The notes under the pieces: model-generated
What the model was told of the DNA's origin: nothing
The model's database searches: none
Seen by the model: only the letters and a program-made list of their open reading frames with translations
Part shown: one piece after another, positions 25,895 to 37,443 of the stretch
Numbering within the stretch: position 1 is the first letter of the stretch
Layout of the letters: each line of letters begins with the position of its first letter
NCBI GenBank assembly: GCA_038502055.1
Contig: JAXRKN010000044.1
Location: 8,812,501-8,876,500 of the forward strand
Direction of reading: 5' to 3'
DNA from: Tanytarsus gracilentus
Lineage: Eukaryota > Arthropoda > Insecta > Diptera > Chironomidae
Length of the DNA: 64,000 nucleotides
Made by a program: the position numbers and the translations under genes

Positions 25895-28120
25895 TTAAAC
25901 ACCAGTAGGATTATTTTGAACTACATCATGAATTTCACAGATATTCTTCGAAATTTGTGTCATTTTTTTGTAGCAATCTTGGAAATCAGCATTATGTACT
26001 TTTCTTAGATTAGTTCTGATTCTGTCATTAGCCTCTACGCAAAAAGTATCTGTCATGAGTCTTTCATGATCAGCGGAGGGAAGGTTTAGTTTGATTGAAC
26101 GTGATGCCCTTGAGAGGACACAAGCCATTGCGTAAATATCAATTACTGAATCGGCAAGTCTATTTAGTAGAAATTGCTGATGTATTATGTCTTTGCCGTA
26201 TTTGATAAGTAGTGATTCGACGGACTGCGAGAACATGTCAATATTTTCCCCACAAAGTTTTGCAGACTCTTTGAGCGATGGCTCAACTAAACTTGTCATA
26301 TCCACTCCTCCCAATCCAATGTAACTCGATGCTCTCTTTGAAGCTTCCTTAAAAATTAATCCCAAATTTGCAGCTGGATTTTTGAAAGCCTTCTGAAGTT
26401 CCTTCAGGTGTGAACCAGCATATTGAATTCCCGTTAGTGCCACAAATAATCTCAAAATATCATTGGTGCCCTCAAAGATTCTGAATATACGCAAGTCACG
26501 CATGAATCTTTCAACACCAGTTGATCGCATGAAGCCCATGCCACCTAGTATTTGAATTGTCTCATCGCACACCCACCATGCCGCTTCACTAGCGAAAACT
26601 TTTGAGATCGCAGCCTCGAGATGATAATCTTTTGACTTATTATCCATATTTCCAGATATCATAAATCCCATTGATTGTGTAACATACTGAAGACAAGCCA
26701 TTTTAGCGATTTTCTCTTGAATTCCACCATAGCTATCAAGTTTTGAGCCAAATTGAGATCGCTGTGTAGCATGTTCGGATGCTTTTTGCATGCAAAGTCT
26801 CATTGTTCCCGCCAATGACATTGCCATGCCGAAACGGCCACTGTTCAGGATATTCATGGCCACTTTAAACCCCTCACCCTCTTTGCCGAGAACATTTTCG
26901 ATTGGAATTTTGACATCTTCAAAGTAAACTTCAACAGTGTTTGAACATTTAATTCCCATTTTCTTTTCTGGTGGTCCACTGCTCACGCCTCCAAATCCTC
27001 TTTCAACGATAAAAGCTGTAACTTTATCTTTCTTTTGACCGTTTGCATCAGTGATTTCTGTCTGAGCGAAAACAGTCAGCACTTCTGCATATCCACCGTT
27101 ACTAATCCAAATTTTGCTTCCATTTAGAATGTAGTGTTTGCCATCTGCTGACTTTACAGCACGCGATTTAATTGAACTTGCGTCAGACCCGGCTGATGGT
27201 TCGGTGAGGCAAAACGAAGCCCATGTCTCGCCCGAAGCACATTTTGGCAAATATTTTTCTTTCTGCTCCTTTGTGCCATACAAGAGAATACCCTAAAAAT
27301 AGCGATAAGAGTTAATTCACGCTGCATGTGATTTTTTATCAGTTGATTAAAACTGGTATGTAATTTGGCGGGCATAGTTCATTGAATTGATACTTGTATG
27401 ACGTTTGTTTACTTACTTTGTACCCGATTGATTGATGAGCACCGAGTGAAACACTCGTGCCAAGGTCATTCATACCAAGGAATTCAGCTAATCGTCCAAA
27501 TTGAGTATTGTTGAGTTCGAGTCCGCCATACTCTTGTGGCACCATTAGCTAAAATCATTAGATTATTAAATAAAGTGCAAAATCATTAAAAATTCCTCAA
27601 TGACTTACGCCAAACGCTCCAATATCTCGTAAGTTTTGAATTGTCTGATCATCGAGCTTCTCTTCCATATCTAAACGTGCTGCATCATGCGATTCTGAGA
27701 AGTACCTTGCCAGTGGATCGACAAACGCTCCAACGTACTCTAATTGCTCCTGATTAAGGTACATGGGATAGGGAAATATTTGTGATGACTCGACTTTCCC
27801 ACGAAAGATATTATGGACAAAAGAGTAGTTTTGAGTGGCTGGACTTTCGCGAGCCTTGGGTGACTTCTTGATGTCATCATTGGCTGCTTTCGTTTTTGCT
27901 TGCGTTGACAAACATCTAATAAAGGAAGTAGAAAAATTATCACTGATGAAAATCACTCATAACTTCATAGGTTCAAAGTCCAAAAAAAAAGTCTCGTAAA
28001 TGTTTACGATTAGTGAAAAGTAAAATTGGGTCATTGCTAAATTTCACCAATTTCTCTTTACCTTTGATGATTATTGATATTCTTCGAGTTCCTTACAACG
28101 TAAGATACGGCTCGGAACAT
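25895..28120 (-). CDS. ACADVL: Very-long-chain acyl-CoA dehydrogenase, mitochondrial
   Basis: Catalyses the first dehydrogenation of long-chain acyl-CoA beta-oxidation at the inner mitochondrial membrane, using FAD. Four exons: 28120-28062, 27915-27609, 27548-27417 and 27292-25895, in phase, for 631 aa. The N-terminus is a basic, Ser/Arg-rich presequence consistent with mitochondrial import. The acyl-CoA dehydrogenase core shows CLTEPSAGSD, WISNGGYAEV, the GEGFKVAMNILNSGR block and IQILGGMGFM. The catalytic glutamate lies in IFRIFEGTNDILRLF. A long C-terminal extension after the core distinguishes VLCAD/ACAD9 from short- and medium-chain enzymes. ACAD9 is the alternative; VLCAD is favoured because flies carry one such gene and the core reads closer to it, but I could not test this. 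Confidence 0.92.
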
Positions 28121-29025
28121 TTTTAGATTTTTTTTGCGACTTTAGAGCTAGACGAAAAATACTAAAATGAATGAAATAAAAAGTCGTAAAAAGAAAACTT
28201 TGTTTATGACGTAGAGCGTAGAACGTAAGCACAACAAAAAGAAGAAAAATACGTTTACGGACTTTCGAATTTAAAATTATTTTGACCGTTATATCGTGTT
28301 CTGTAACTAAATTAAAAAAGTTTATTAATTTTTTTCAGTTCCTCGCTTCTTACGGAAGAGAATTTTTTTTGTTGAAACAGATTTCTTTCTCACTTTTCAT
28401 TGATGAGCTTTTTTTAGAACGTTGATTAATCATTCTTAAGAGTGGCAATTGTGACTAATCGAAGTAATGATGATGACTATCGAGCACTAACTAACTTCAT
28501 CTCATCTCTCTCGGGACATGTGAAAAATTAATTACATTTCATTTATTTTTACCGTGTCCGAGTCAGAGTCTTGAGTGCAAAGGAGATGAAGATTGCGAAA
28601 GAATTTCTGAAATTTCTCACGACTTTTGATCTTCACGAACTCTTTTGCCGACATTGAGAAGAGCGTCGTGAAGCAAAAAAGGCGATCATAGAGCCATTTA
28701 AGTTTGTGTGTGGATCAATTTCGGAAAACACTCTCATCATCGGCTTGGCTTGTTTTGTAATTCTTTTATTGCCTCGTTAATTCATTTTTCACGACTCATA
28801 TTCTCACATTCATTTCTCTTCTCTCTAAGTTTTGTCTTAAGACGCTGGTCATGTTGGTCAGTCGAGTAAATTATTTTTCTTTCCCAAGCAACTCTTCATG
28901 TGAAAATTATGAGAGCCTCCTACAAAAATAATTTTCACAGACTTTGATGAGAACTTTTTTCTCTTCTTCTTTTTTGTCGTGAGAGATAAGTGATTTAGAA
29001 TTTATTTTATGTGATTGAATTATTT
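28121..29025. other. ACADVL promoter side and U2 downstream flank
   Basis: No gene is visible. The portion from about 28,336 onward belongs to inverted-repeat arm A1 and is matched in reverse at about 53,860-54,658. The ACADVL promoter lies in the unduplicated 28,121-28,335 part. Confidence 0.5.
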
Positions 29026-29212
29026 GTGCCGATCCTAGATGTACTGCAATACTAGGCCAACACGAGCAGAACAGAAGCAAGCTTCTTTGTATCCGCCAAT
29101 TTCCAAAAATCAGTTTAACATTTGTTTGTTCTGCTATGCAGAAACTACCAGATGTTAAGCTGATAAGAACAGATACTACACTTTGATCTTAGCCATTCGG
29201 CCGAGAAGCGAT
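29026..29212 (-). ncRNA. U2: U2 spliceosomal snRNA, copy 1
   Basis: U2 pairs with the intron branch point in the spliceosome. The - strand begins ATCGCTTCTCGGCC, followed by GGCTAAGATCAAAGTGTAGTA, which contains the branch-point recognition GTAGTA, then TCTGTTCTTATCAGCTTAAC. The Sm-binding site TGATTTTTGG follows, then two 3' stem-loops (AGAAGCTTGCTTCT and the CTAGTATTGCAGTACATCTAG loop that binds U2B''). Its 187 nt fit insect U2 (about 190). The stem I loop reads GGCCGAATGGC rather than the usual GGCC-TTA/TTT-TGGC. It is identical along its length to the copy at 53,672-53,858. Confidence 0.97.
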
Positions 29213-29285
29213 ACCTAAAATTTCAGCTTTTTTTAATGTCACTCTAATTTGGCTAACGCCACTTGTAAAGTATAACAACATTTGT
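29213..29285 (-). promoter_or_regulatory. Candidate snRNA promoter (PSE region) of U2 copy 1
   Basis: The 70 bp upstream of the U2 5' end is shared with the other copy and carries CAAGTGGCGTTAGCC at about -50, the place where insect snRNA genes have their proximal sequence element. This is inferred from position and conservation between the two arms only. Confidence 0.35.
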
Positions 29286-29594
29286 ATGTAGAACCATACA
29301 ATTTTCAATTTTTGTGACTTAGAATTTCTACGGTAGGAATTTGAGTGATGTTGCGAAAATGAGCTAAATACATTATTATATTTTAAACATTTAAATTAAA
29401 AAAATTTGGACACAATTATTTGATGAATAATAAAAATTATTAAGATATTTTTATAATAAATTAATTGTTAATCTTTTCAGGTTAAATCGTTGAAGTGTGA
29501 TAAGTTTTTATTGTTAAGTTTATTTTTATCTGATAAAGAAAGTCAGGCGCCTTTTTGAAGTGGAAAAAAAATCAGTACTTAATAATTTTTCAAC

Positions 29595-30873
29595 ATGTTC
29601 GCATCGGAAAATCTTACAAGTGAAATTGCTAAAAAAGCTCAAGCTGGTTCTACAGGAGATTTTGTCAAAATTTCTCGTGACGCTGATTTTTGTATTATAA
29701 CCCAAAAATATGTTGATTTGTGTTTAGAGAGAATTAAATCATTTAAAGTCTACGAAGATGATATTTGGCTCATTTCATTTCCAAAAGCTGGAAGCACTTG
29801 GACAAGAGAAATAATCAGATTAATCGAGAGCAATTTTGATATTAATAATGATGTCAAAAAATTTCTTTTCTTAGAGTAAGTTAAGTTGGAATTTACCAAA
29901 AAAGCTTGTGATCTAAAATTATTTATCATACTTTCAAATAAAATTTAAGTACTAAAGTGAGTTAAATAATTGGCACTCGTGGAGTTTAAGAAAATACCTG
30001 CGTGGGACATGAAACGTTGGGGACGTAAATTTTAATAAAAGTATATTGAAAATACGTTGGGGACGAGATTTAAATTTCATTTGTATGAGGATTTTTTGAA
30101 TTTTAACGGTAACATTTGGCCATGTCCCACGCAGGAGAAAATAAAGATAAGATAAAGCAGCAATTTGTAACTTGTGTGATCTTTCCTTATCACGACATTT
30201 TTATTTTCCTTTTTCTAAATTTTTATTAATTTGCATATTTAATTTAAGATTTAATTCAATTGATAAGGACATGCAAGAGAATCGCTGTGATCAAATCGAG
30301 AATATGTCGCGGCCAAGATTTATTAAATCTCATTTACCAGCTTTTCTTCTTCCTGATGAACTTTGGACTGTCAAGCCAAAAATTATTTATGTTGCACGAA
30401 ATCCCAAAGATGTTGCTGTGTCTTACTACCACCATCACTTTCACTTAGAACAATGTGAAATATCTATCGATGAGTTTATGGATGCTTTTGTCACAGATCA
30501 AATGCTTTTTTCGCCATTCAATCAACACGTGTTAGAATTTTGGAAGATTCATGACGAGAAAAATTTAATATTTTTGTTTTATGAGGATATGAAACGTGAT
30601 TTTGACGGAGCGGTTAAAAAACTTGCGAATTTCCTTGGAAAATCTTTTACACAAGATCAAATTGATTCCGTTTGCGATTTTTTATCTTTTGAGAAAATGA
30701 AAAAAAATCCAAAAATAAATCTTGAGATGTACAACTCAAAAGATTTTACTTTCATTCGAAAAGGCAAAATTGGATCTTATAAAGAGGAATTGTCACAGGA
30801 ACAAATTGAGAGACTTGATGAATTTTCAAAGTACCCTGATTTTAAAACTTACGGATTCGCTTATAAATTTTAA
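29595..30873 (+). CDS. Cytosolic sulfotransferase (SULT family)
   Basis: Predicted to transfer sulfate from PAPS to small hydroxylated substrates such as steroids, phenols or xenobiotics in the cytosol. Two exons, 29595-29875 and 30249-30873, join in phase for 301 aa, the SULT length. The 5'-phosphosulfate loop FPKAGSTW is at residues 62-69, the catalytic histidine in KSHLP at about 122, the 3'-phosphate motif YVARNPKDVAVSYYHH from 141, and RKGKIGSYKEEL near the C-terminus replaces the common RKGxxGDWK. The intron contains a 139-bp mobile element and a GATA-rich patch. An AATAAA follows at 30912-30917. A decayed copy lies in the opposite inverted arm (52.4-53.3 kb). The substrate cannot be told from sequence. 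Confidence 0.92.
29997..30135. mobile_element. 139-bp non-autonomous DNA element with 8-bp TSD (hAT-like)
   Basis: Perfect 15-bp terminal inverted repeats CCTGCGTGGGACATG / CATGTCCCACGCAGG bound the element, flanked by the direct duplication AGAAAATA at 29989-29996 and 30136-30143. An internal motif ACGTTGGGGACG occurs twice. An 8-bp duplication fits hAT, P or Merlin families; hAT is most common. It sits in the sulfotransferase intron. The equivalent place in arm A2 (about 53,035) lacks it, so it inserted after the duplication, or was lost there. Confidence 0.88.
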
Positions 30874-32161
30874 AAGTTTATTTTGGTTGTGTTAAAAAAT
30901 TAATGTAAAATAATAAATTTAAATCCCTCGAGATAATTTTTTAAAATTCCAGTTTTGCATCCATGAGAACCACGCAACCAAATTTTAAAATATCGCACAT
31001 GCTGTAAAATAATAAAGTGCATTGTCCAACGATTAATGCCGCGTGTCGGTAACAAATTGTTTAAAATTCTCCTTCTCGCCCTCATGTGCGATTTCACTTG
31101 CTTCACTATTGAACTTTTTTGCTCTCGTTTTATGATTGATGATGATGAACTTCATACAATTTAATTTTTGTGGTGTGAAAGAGTTAATTGTCAGTCACCA
31201 CAATTTCCTGTGTACGCATCGAGATGAACACGAAGGGTTGAAATTAAAAAAAAAATCATTAATCAATTCGAACTGCAAAATTTTTCTCAACTTGACTCAC
31301 TAAAAATGCAAATCACTCGATTAATCAATAAAAATCTTCTCGATTGACATTTTATTAGCATTCAATTGATCAAATTTACATATCAAACCCTCAAGTGCAT
31401 TTCATGAGGGTCAAAAAACATTTTTTATGCAAATCATAATTTCTGACCACTTTTTTATGTTTTGTTGAATGCAAACAAAAAACACTTTTCATGTTCATGT
31501 GTGACAATAGTTGCTAATTCCATGTGAATTAAGTTAGGGGAAGAAATTCAACAATTGTCATAAAAAATCATCATAAAGTAATATAAAAAAATTTAGTGAT
31601 AAAAAGATAAGCAAGTGCATCTGGGTTAAGTTGTTTTCCTTAATCCTTCCGCATTGTTAGTGTGTGAACCCTCTCAAAAAACACAAATCGTTATGCAAAT
31701 GTTGCGATATTCAATTAAGAAGACTAAAATTCACGACAGATTTTTTTGTGTAAATAAAATTTCCTCTTTTTCCACTCGAACATGATCAACCCTTAAAAAA
31801 TTATTTGGTATGCGAGGATGCTCTCAATGCATGTGATAATTGAATGGCTCATAATTCCTGCATCTAGTTAATAAAATTTATGTTCACTTGCGGTGAGTGT
31901 AAAAAAAATATGAGGGTAAAATGTGATACAAAAATCACTCGCATGAACCACAAACAGAAGTAAAGCACATAAAAATATGAATAGAATTTTTATCTCGTGA
32001 ATTTTTATTAGATTTTGGAAGAATAAATTGAGCTGATTAATATCATTCGCATATGGAGATCATTTGACATTCAATTTTTTTGTCATTAACATCTGGAAAT
32101 TTATAAAGATTTTATTTCCACTCAATAATTTTTTTATTTTAATAACTTTACATTAAAAATT
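30874..32161. other. Conserved noncoding part of arm A1
   Basis: No credible ORF or recognised RNA. The stretch from 30,905 to 32,100 reads almost identically, in reverse, at 51,197-52,420, more so than the adjacent sulfotransferase gene. It includes several ATGCAAAT octamer-like strings. Confidence 0.6.
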
Positions 32162-33702
32162 TTATTTCTTAAAATAATTTTCCATATCTTGAGCAGTTTT
32201 TCCTTTCGTTTCGGGTAGAAAATAAACTGAAAAGATTATTCCAACAGCCGACATGAAAGCGTAAAACGAAAAAATTACTGCACTTCCAAAGAATTCGAAT
32301 AAAAATGTAAAAGTTTTAATTGTTATAAAGGCGACAATAAAACAAAATGAGATTGTGAGTCCAATTCCAAGACCTCTCGATTTGTGAGGATAAACTTCGG
32401 CGACCATCACGAAAGGAAGTGCAAGCACACCCGGAACTCCAAATATGCAAAAAATGAAGAGTAAACTTCCCGGCAGCCAACTTAAACTCTCACCTAAGGT
32501 CACAACTTTACAGACAACTAATCCTATCATGGAAAAGAGCATTCCAGAGCTCGATAAAATTGTAATTCGTTTTCTTCCGTATTTATTCATCACGAATGAA
32601 ATGACGAATGTTAAAACTACTCTGATTGCACCAAAAAGCACTGCACTTAAAAAAACATCCATCTCCATTCCAGCTTCAATTGAAAATCTTGCAGTTAAAA
32701 CAAAAAGTGTAAAAATTCCCGAAAGCTGCTGAATTGCGAAGAAACTGAACATGATGAAAAGTGGTTTATAAAATTCTGGCTTTTTAAATTCTTCAATAAC
32801 ATTGATACCAGTTGACGAGGACTCATGGACCTGCTGAAGTTTCTCAATTTGTTGTTCAACTTTTTGACTTTTTGCGTCTATAAAAAATGTCTTTAAAAAG
32901 TTTTAAAATAATTCAAAAAATCTCACCAATATTTCCAAGAATTGCCATAACTCTTCTCGCCTTTTCTATCTTATTTTTATTGATAAGATAAACTGGAGAT
33001 TCGGGTATGAGTAAGCAACCCAACAGAGAAAATAACGCGACACCAAGAGCGTAAAGCGCTGCGAGACGATAATTATCCTAGCAAGGAGAAAAATTAATTC
33101 ACTATGCTTTAAAATTTTGCATATAGTTTTCTCACCCGTGTCATGTATCCAAATAAATAAATTGTTAAAATTCCTATGGACATAAAAAGAGGCGCTGAAA
33201 GCACGGCTAGTCGACTCTTTAATTTGACATGTGATATTTCGATTGCATACATCATTGTGGTTGCTGTTATCATGCCAACTGTAAGTCCTCCAATTACACG
33301 AGCGACAATGAGCTCAATAAAAAATAATTCGGTATTAGATTTACTTGAAAATCCAATAATGACCCAATGAAATATTGAAAGTGTATTAATCAATATCATA
33401 GTTCCTTTTCGTCCAATTTTGTTTAGTGTGTATGCCGATAACGGACCACCGAGAGGACAAACGAAATATATAATTGATGCAAACCACGAGACTTGATTTG
33501 ACGTTAATTTTGTGTCAGTATCGCGCAGTAAAATTTCCGATGTAATTGCAGGAAATGAAATTCCCATTCCTGGAGCTAAACATGTAAGATTTGCAATCAT
33601 TGATAAAGTTATTTGAATTATTGCAGCTTTCAAAGTCAAAATATCGTGTCCATCTTTATTAAAATCTACACTCGAATGTTTCTTAAATATTTTTAACTTC
33701 AT
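32162..33702 (-). CDS. MFS sugar transporter, Tret1-like (paralogue A)
   Basis: A 12-helix major facilitator of the sugar-porter family, probably moving trehalose or another sugar across the plasma membrane. Three exons: 33702-33136, 33077-32927 and 32877-32162, in phase, 477 aa. Signature pieces are NKIGRKGT between helices 2 and 3, IPESPVYL after helix 6, NKYGRKRI between helices 8 and 9, and LPETKGK at the C-terminus. A Ser/Gln-rich cytoplasmic loop lies in the middle. It is a tandem paralogue of the gene immediately upstream (33886-35504) with the same exon phases except for one extra intron in that copy. The substrate is inferred from family only. Confidence 0.9.
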
Positions 33703-33707
33703 TTTGG

Positions 33708-33834
33708 CTTAAAGTCTAAACTTGAATTGAGCAATAACAAGAAATTTTTTCTCATTATCTGTCAAGGTAAAAGTTTATTAAGCATTAATGATAAGATAGA
33801 GTTGGTAAATAAAGTTTAAACACGTGAGTTTGCA
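33708..33834 (-). promoter_or_regulatory. Duplicated promoter of transporter A with GATA sites
   Basis: About 127 bp directly upstream of the start codon match, with small indels, the block at 35559-35690 upstream of paralogue B. The shared core contains TGATAAGATAG (33789-33799 on the + strand), two overlapping GATA-factor sites, plus the strings CTTAAAGTCTAAACTTGAAT and GTGAGTTTGCA. Gut or fat-body GATA control is an inference. Confidence 0.5.
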
Positions 33835-33885
33835 GTTATTTTTTTATTTAGACCCCACCACGTGGTGGTTTTCTTAGATAAAATT

Positions 33886-35504
33886 TTATTTATTTTTAAA
33901 ATAATTTTTCATATCTTCTTGATTTTTTCCTCTCGTCTCCGGTAAAATAAAGATTGAAAATAAAATACCAATCGCTGAAACAAACGCATAAAATCCAAAT
34001 ACTAAAATACTTCCGAACATCTCAAAAGCATCGGCGTTTGTTTTCATTGTTGCGAAAGTAAAAATGAAGCAAATTAAAATGTTCAATCCGATGCCTAAAC
34101 TTTTTGACTCTTGCTGATACATATCGGTGATCATCGAAAAGGGAAGCGTCAACACACCGGGAACTCCAAATATGCAATAGCCGTAGAGAAAAACAGCGGG
34201 TAGCCACGACAATGAGGTTTCATTTAAGGACATGAGTTGACAGATGACAAGACCAATCATGGTCATGAACATTCCGGTGCTTGATAAAATTGTAATTTGC
34301 CTTCTTCCATATTTGCTCGCGAACGAGACGAAAAAAGTCATCACAACTCTAATAACTCCCATAATTACGGTACTCAAGAACTCATTCATTGCAACACCGG
34401 CTTCGAGTGAGAACTTTGCTGCGAAAATGAAAATCAGAAAAATTCCTGAGAGTTGTTGAATTATGAAAAAGCTGGACATGATGAGGAAAGGCTTGTAAAA
34501 TTCGGGCTTGCCGAATTCAACAAAAACATTGAGGCCCGACGATGAAGATGAAGATGTTTGACTTGTCTCTTGAATTCGATTAATTTCATTTTGAACCGTT
34601 TGACTGTTTTTGTCTGAGAAAGTTTTTTGTATAAAAATAATTTTTTTATAAAACAAATTAAACTCACCAACATTCCTTAAAAATGCAAGAACACCTCTCG
34701 CTTTCTCAACATTTTTATTAACCACAAGATAAACGGGTGACTCAGGAATGAATAAACAAATTGTAAACGATAACGTTGTAATTCCCAAAGCATATAAACT
34801 CGCGAGACGAAAATCATCCTAATTGATCAAAATTAAATTAACATTTCGCGAAAAATTAAAAGCACATTTACCCCCGTGATGTAACCTAGAAAATAAATTA
34901 GAAGTGCTCCATTTGAGAGAAAGAATGGAGCCGAAAGAATTGCCAAAGAACTTTTTAATTTTGGATCAGAGATTTCGGTGGAGTACATTACTGACGGTGT
35001 CGTTGCCATTCCGATAGTAAATCCTGTTAATGTTCTAGCAATTAATAGTTGAATGAAAAGTATTTCAGGATCTGAGCTTGAAAATCCTATGATTATCCAT
35101 TGAATCATTGAGAGGACATTAATCACCAATAAAGTTCCTTTTCGTCCAACTTTGGTGACGAGATATGACGAGAGAGGTCCACCATAAGGACAATGCATTG
35201 GAGTAATTGATGCAAACCTATATCATTAATTGTAGTTAATATGCTAAGAAATATTTAAAAAATAAAAATAAATAAGGATTGCGAACCACGAAACTTGACT
35301 AACTGAGAAATTTATTGTTTTATCTCTAAGGAGAACTTCTGAGGTTATAGCCGGAAATGCCATTCCCATGCCTGGAGCAAGAACCGATAAATTCGCCATC
35401 ATGGCTGTAAAGATTTGAATGAATGCCACTCTCTTTGACATTGCATTTGAATCCATTTTATTGTTTTCCATATTTATTAATTTTGATTCACTTGCACTTT
35501 CCAT
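33886..35504 (-). CDS. MFS sugar transporter, Tret1-like (paralogue B)
   Basis: Sister of the adjacent transporter and probably of similar function. Four exons: 35504-35287, 35217-34872, 34818-34668 and 34613-33886, in phase, 480 aa. Motifs: TKVGRKGT, IPESPVYL, SKYGRRQI, LPETRGK; a Ser-rich loop (TSSSSSSG) is in the middle. The first ATG of the reading frame is at 35504. Intron 1 is absent in paralogue A; its donor reads TG-GTTCGC, a poor consensus, but it is the only one that restores the conserved QVSWFA and keeps frame into PYGGPLS. Reading through it gives a stop 14 codons later. This junction is the least certain part of the model. Confidence 0.87.
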
Positions 35505-35558
35505 TTGCAAATTTTAGTAACAATTTAAAACGAATTCCTAAAAATTTTAACGTATCTT

Positions 35559-35690
35559 CTTAAAGTCTAAACTTGAATTGAGCAATAATATAAAAAAAAC
35601 GTTCACATTATCTTTCACGGTAAAATTTTATTAAGCATTAATATGATAAGATAGAGTTGGTTAATAAAGTTTGAGCGCGCGTGAGTTTGC
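35559..35690 (-). promoter_or_regulatory. Duplicated promoter of transporter B with GATA sites
   Basis: Counterpart of 33708-33834, about 55 bp upstream of the start codon. TGATAAGATAG lies at 35644-35654 (+ strand). Retention of this block between two diverged paralogues suggests function or a recent tandem duplication; coding divergence between the paralogues is much greater, which favours function or local conversion. Confidence 0.5.
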
Positions 35691-35770
35691 AATATAATAA
35701 ATGAAACTTTTTGGGAGTTTGTAATGAATGTTTAAAAATTTTTAACTTATAAAAATTAATAAATATTTAA

Positions 35771-37084
35771 GGGCGGGACGAACCCTTCGTCAAAAGTGAT
35801 ATCGCGTGTAAAATATTTATTTTAATTAAGTGTGTTTTACTTCATTTCAAAGTGTGTAAAGTGTTTTAAAAGTTTGATTAAATGTTCCTTACATCTTTAA
35901 TCATCGAGTCAACATCAATTACCAGGTATGAAAGGGAAAATGAGTTGAAAATAAATTAGGGAAATTTTTCAATTGAAAAGGGGTCTGTAAAGATTACCCA
36001 AATTATATTGCCCAACAGTAAAGATCACCCAAAAATTTAAAAAGTTTTTTGTACGTTGATTTTGTCACTCATTTTCTCTTTTGAAATGTCTGTTGACATT
36101 TTAGGGAAGGGAAAACCAAATATTAATATTTTTATTTAAGTTTTTAATTTTGATTTATTTATTTTAATTTTTTTATTTTAATTAATGAATTTAACTTAAA
36201 TAACTTAACCAGGGGGAAATAAGCGCATTTGGATGGTTTTTTATAAAAAGTACTTTTTTAGTTGATTTAAAAAGAGATTTTTTTTATATATTCTAATTAT
36301 AATCAAGTTAATGACATTTTAACATTTTGATTTCGTATTCGTTGGTATCCAACAAAACCAACTGTTAATCTTAGTGACCAGTTGAGGAAGGAAGTAGTGA
36401 GTACTTACGGACGAAACTTGAATGACCTGTACTACCCATGCTAATCAACTAGATTAGATGGAGGAAGGTAGATGATAAACCAAACTTTTATACAATTGGT
36501 TTGACTTAATACTTTATAAATTTATGTTTTATGTTTGTTTGTTTTGTAATGTGGGTGGGCCAGTTCCTAACAGCTTGTCAGGGCTGAGGAAGGTTGTAGT
36601 GGCGGTAACTTTTATACAATGCCGTCGAAACCACCTTTGATTTATTTATTTTTCCAACTGTAATCGTAAGATTCAGTTGAGGCTGTGCTTAGTTGGAAAC
36701 ACTCAATGAGCGACAACAAGACTGTGTACAGCTGCAATTATTTCCGTTATGGGTAACAACGTCCGGATCGTATGTTCTCATTGCCGGACGTCCATAACGT
36801 TTTATTTATAACTACGAAGAGGGGTTGTTCGATCGTCATTCACGTCTTTCTCAAGATATGATTTGCAGCTCCCGAGGTGGGCGATTCCCGCGGGGACGCC
36901 TGCTGTTGAGGGGGAAAAAAGGGGTATTTATACTCTATTCTTAAGAGAAATCTTAAGAGTTCTGCATGATTACGTTTTTATCCTTAGCCTAAGCTTTCGA
37001 GCTATGGAAAAGGAAATTAAAACGGGCGCGTCCTCCTGGTAACTCCAGCGTGCTACCTCTTTGTCATCTATCTATCTATCTATC
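35771..37084. mobile_element. Non-LTR-type retroposon with 23-bp TSD and TCTA tail
   Basis: An identical 23-bp direct repeat flanks the element at 35748-35770 and 37085-37107. The body starts GGGCGGGACGAACCC and ends in a (ATCT)n run at about 37,068-37,084, the structure left by target-primed reverse transcription of elements with simple-repeat tails. No long ORF remains on either strand, so it is a non-autonomous or decayed copy about 1.3 kb long. The GC-richer composition stands out from its surroundings. The family was not identified. Confidence 0.85.
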
Positions 37085-37443
37085 TATAAAAATTAATAAA
37101 TATTTAAAGATTGAAATTCACTTCTCTAAAGTTCAAAAAAGCAATAATTTTAGGAAATTAACGTGAATGCAAGTGTCGAAAATTAATTAATATCACGAGA
37201 AATTTTTCACGTGATTTTCAATCAGTATTTTGTAAATTGATCTTAACAAAAGAAAAACTCTACATAAACTGAAGGTATTTCGAGATTTTTCATTAGTTTT
37301 ATAAGAAAGCCAATTTGAACCAATTAACACATCAAAACTATTCCTTGAATTTCATTTTAGTATAGTACAGATTTCGGTTACGTTAATTATAGCTCCACTA
37401 TATATTAATTTTGGATTTTTCCAAAACCTGTTTTCGACCTTTA

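Larger units (their letters stand above)
28336..32100 (+). repeat. Inverted duplication arm A1
   Basis: Reads as the reverse complement of 51,197-54,658, with the 19.1-kb interval between them. The arm carries a U2 snRNA gene, a sulfotransferase gene and about 1.2 kb of intergenic DNA. By eye the U2 portion and the 30.9-32.1 kb portion are almost identical to the other arm (a few substitutions and 1-base indels per several hundred bases), while the sulfotransferase portion is heavily diverged. Boundaries are good to about 20 bp. Confidence 0.93.

Noticed and set aside
30900..31106. 68-codon frame kept in both A arms
   Set aside because: The surrounding noncoding DNA is equally conserved, so frame retention is not evidence of coding; it also overlaps the sulfotransferase poly(A) signal.
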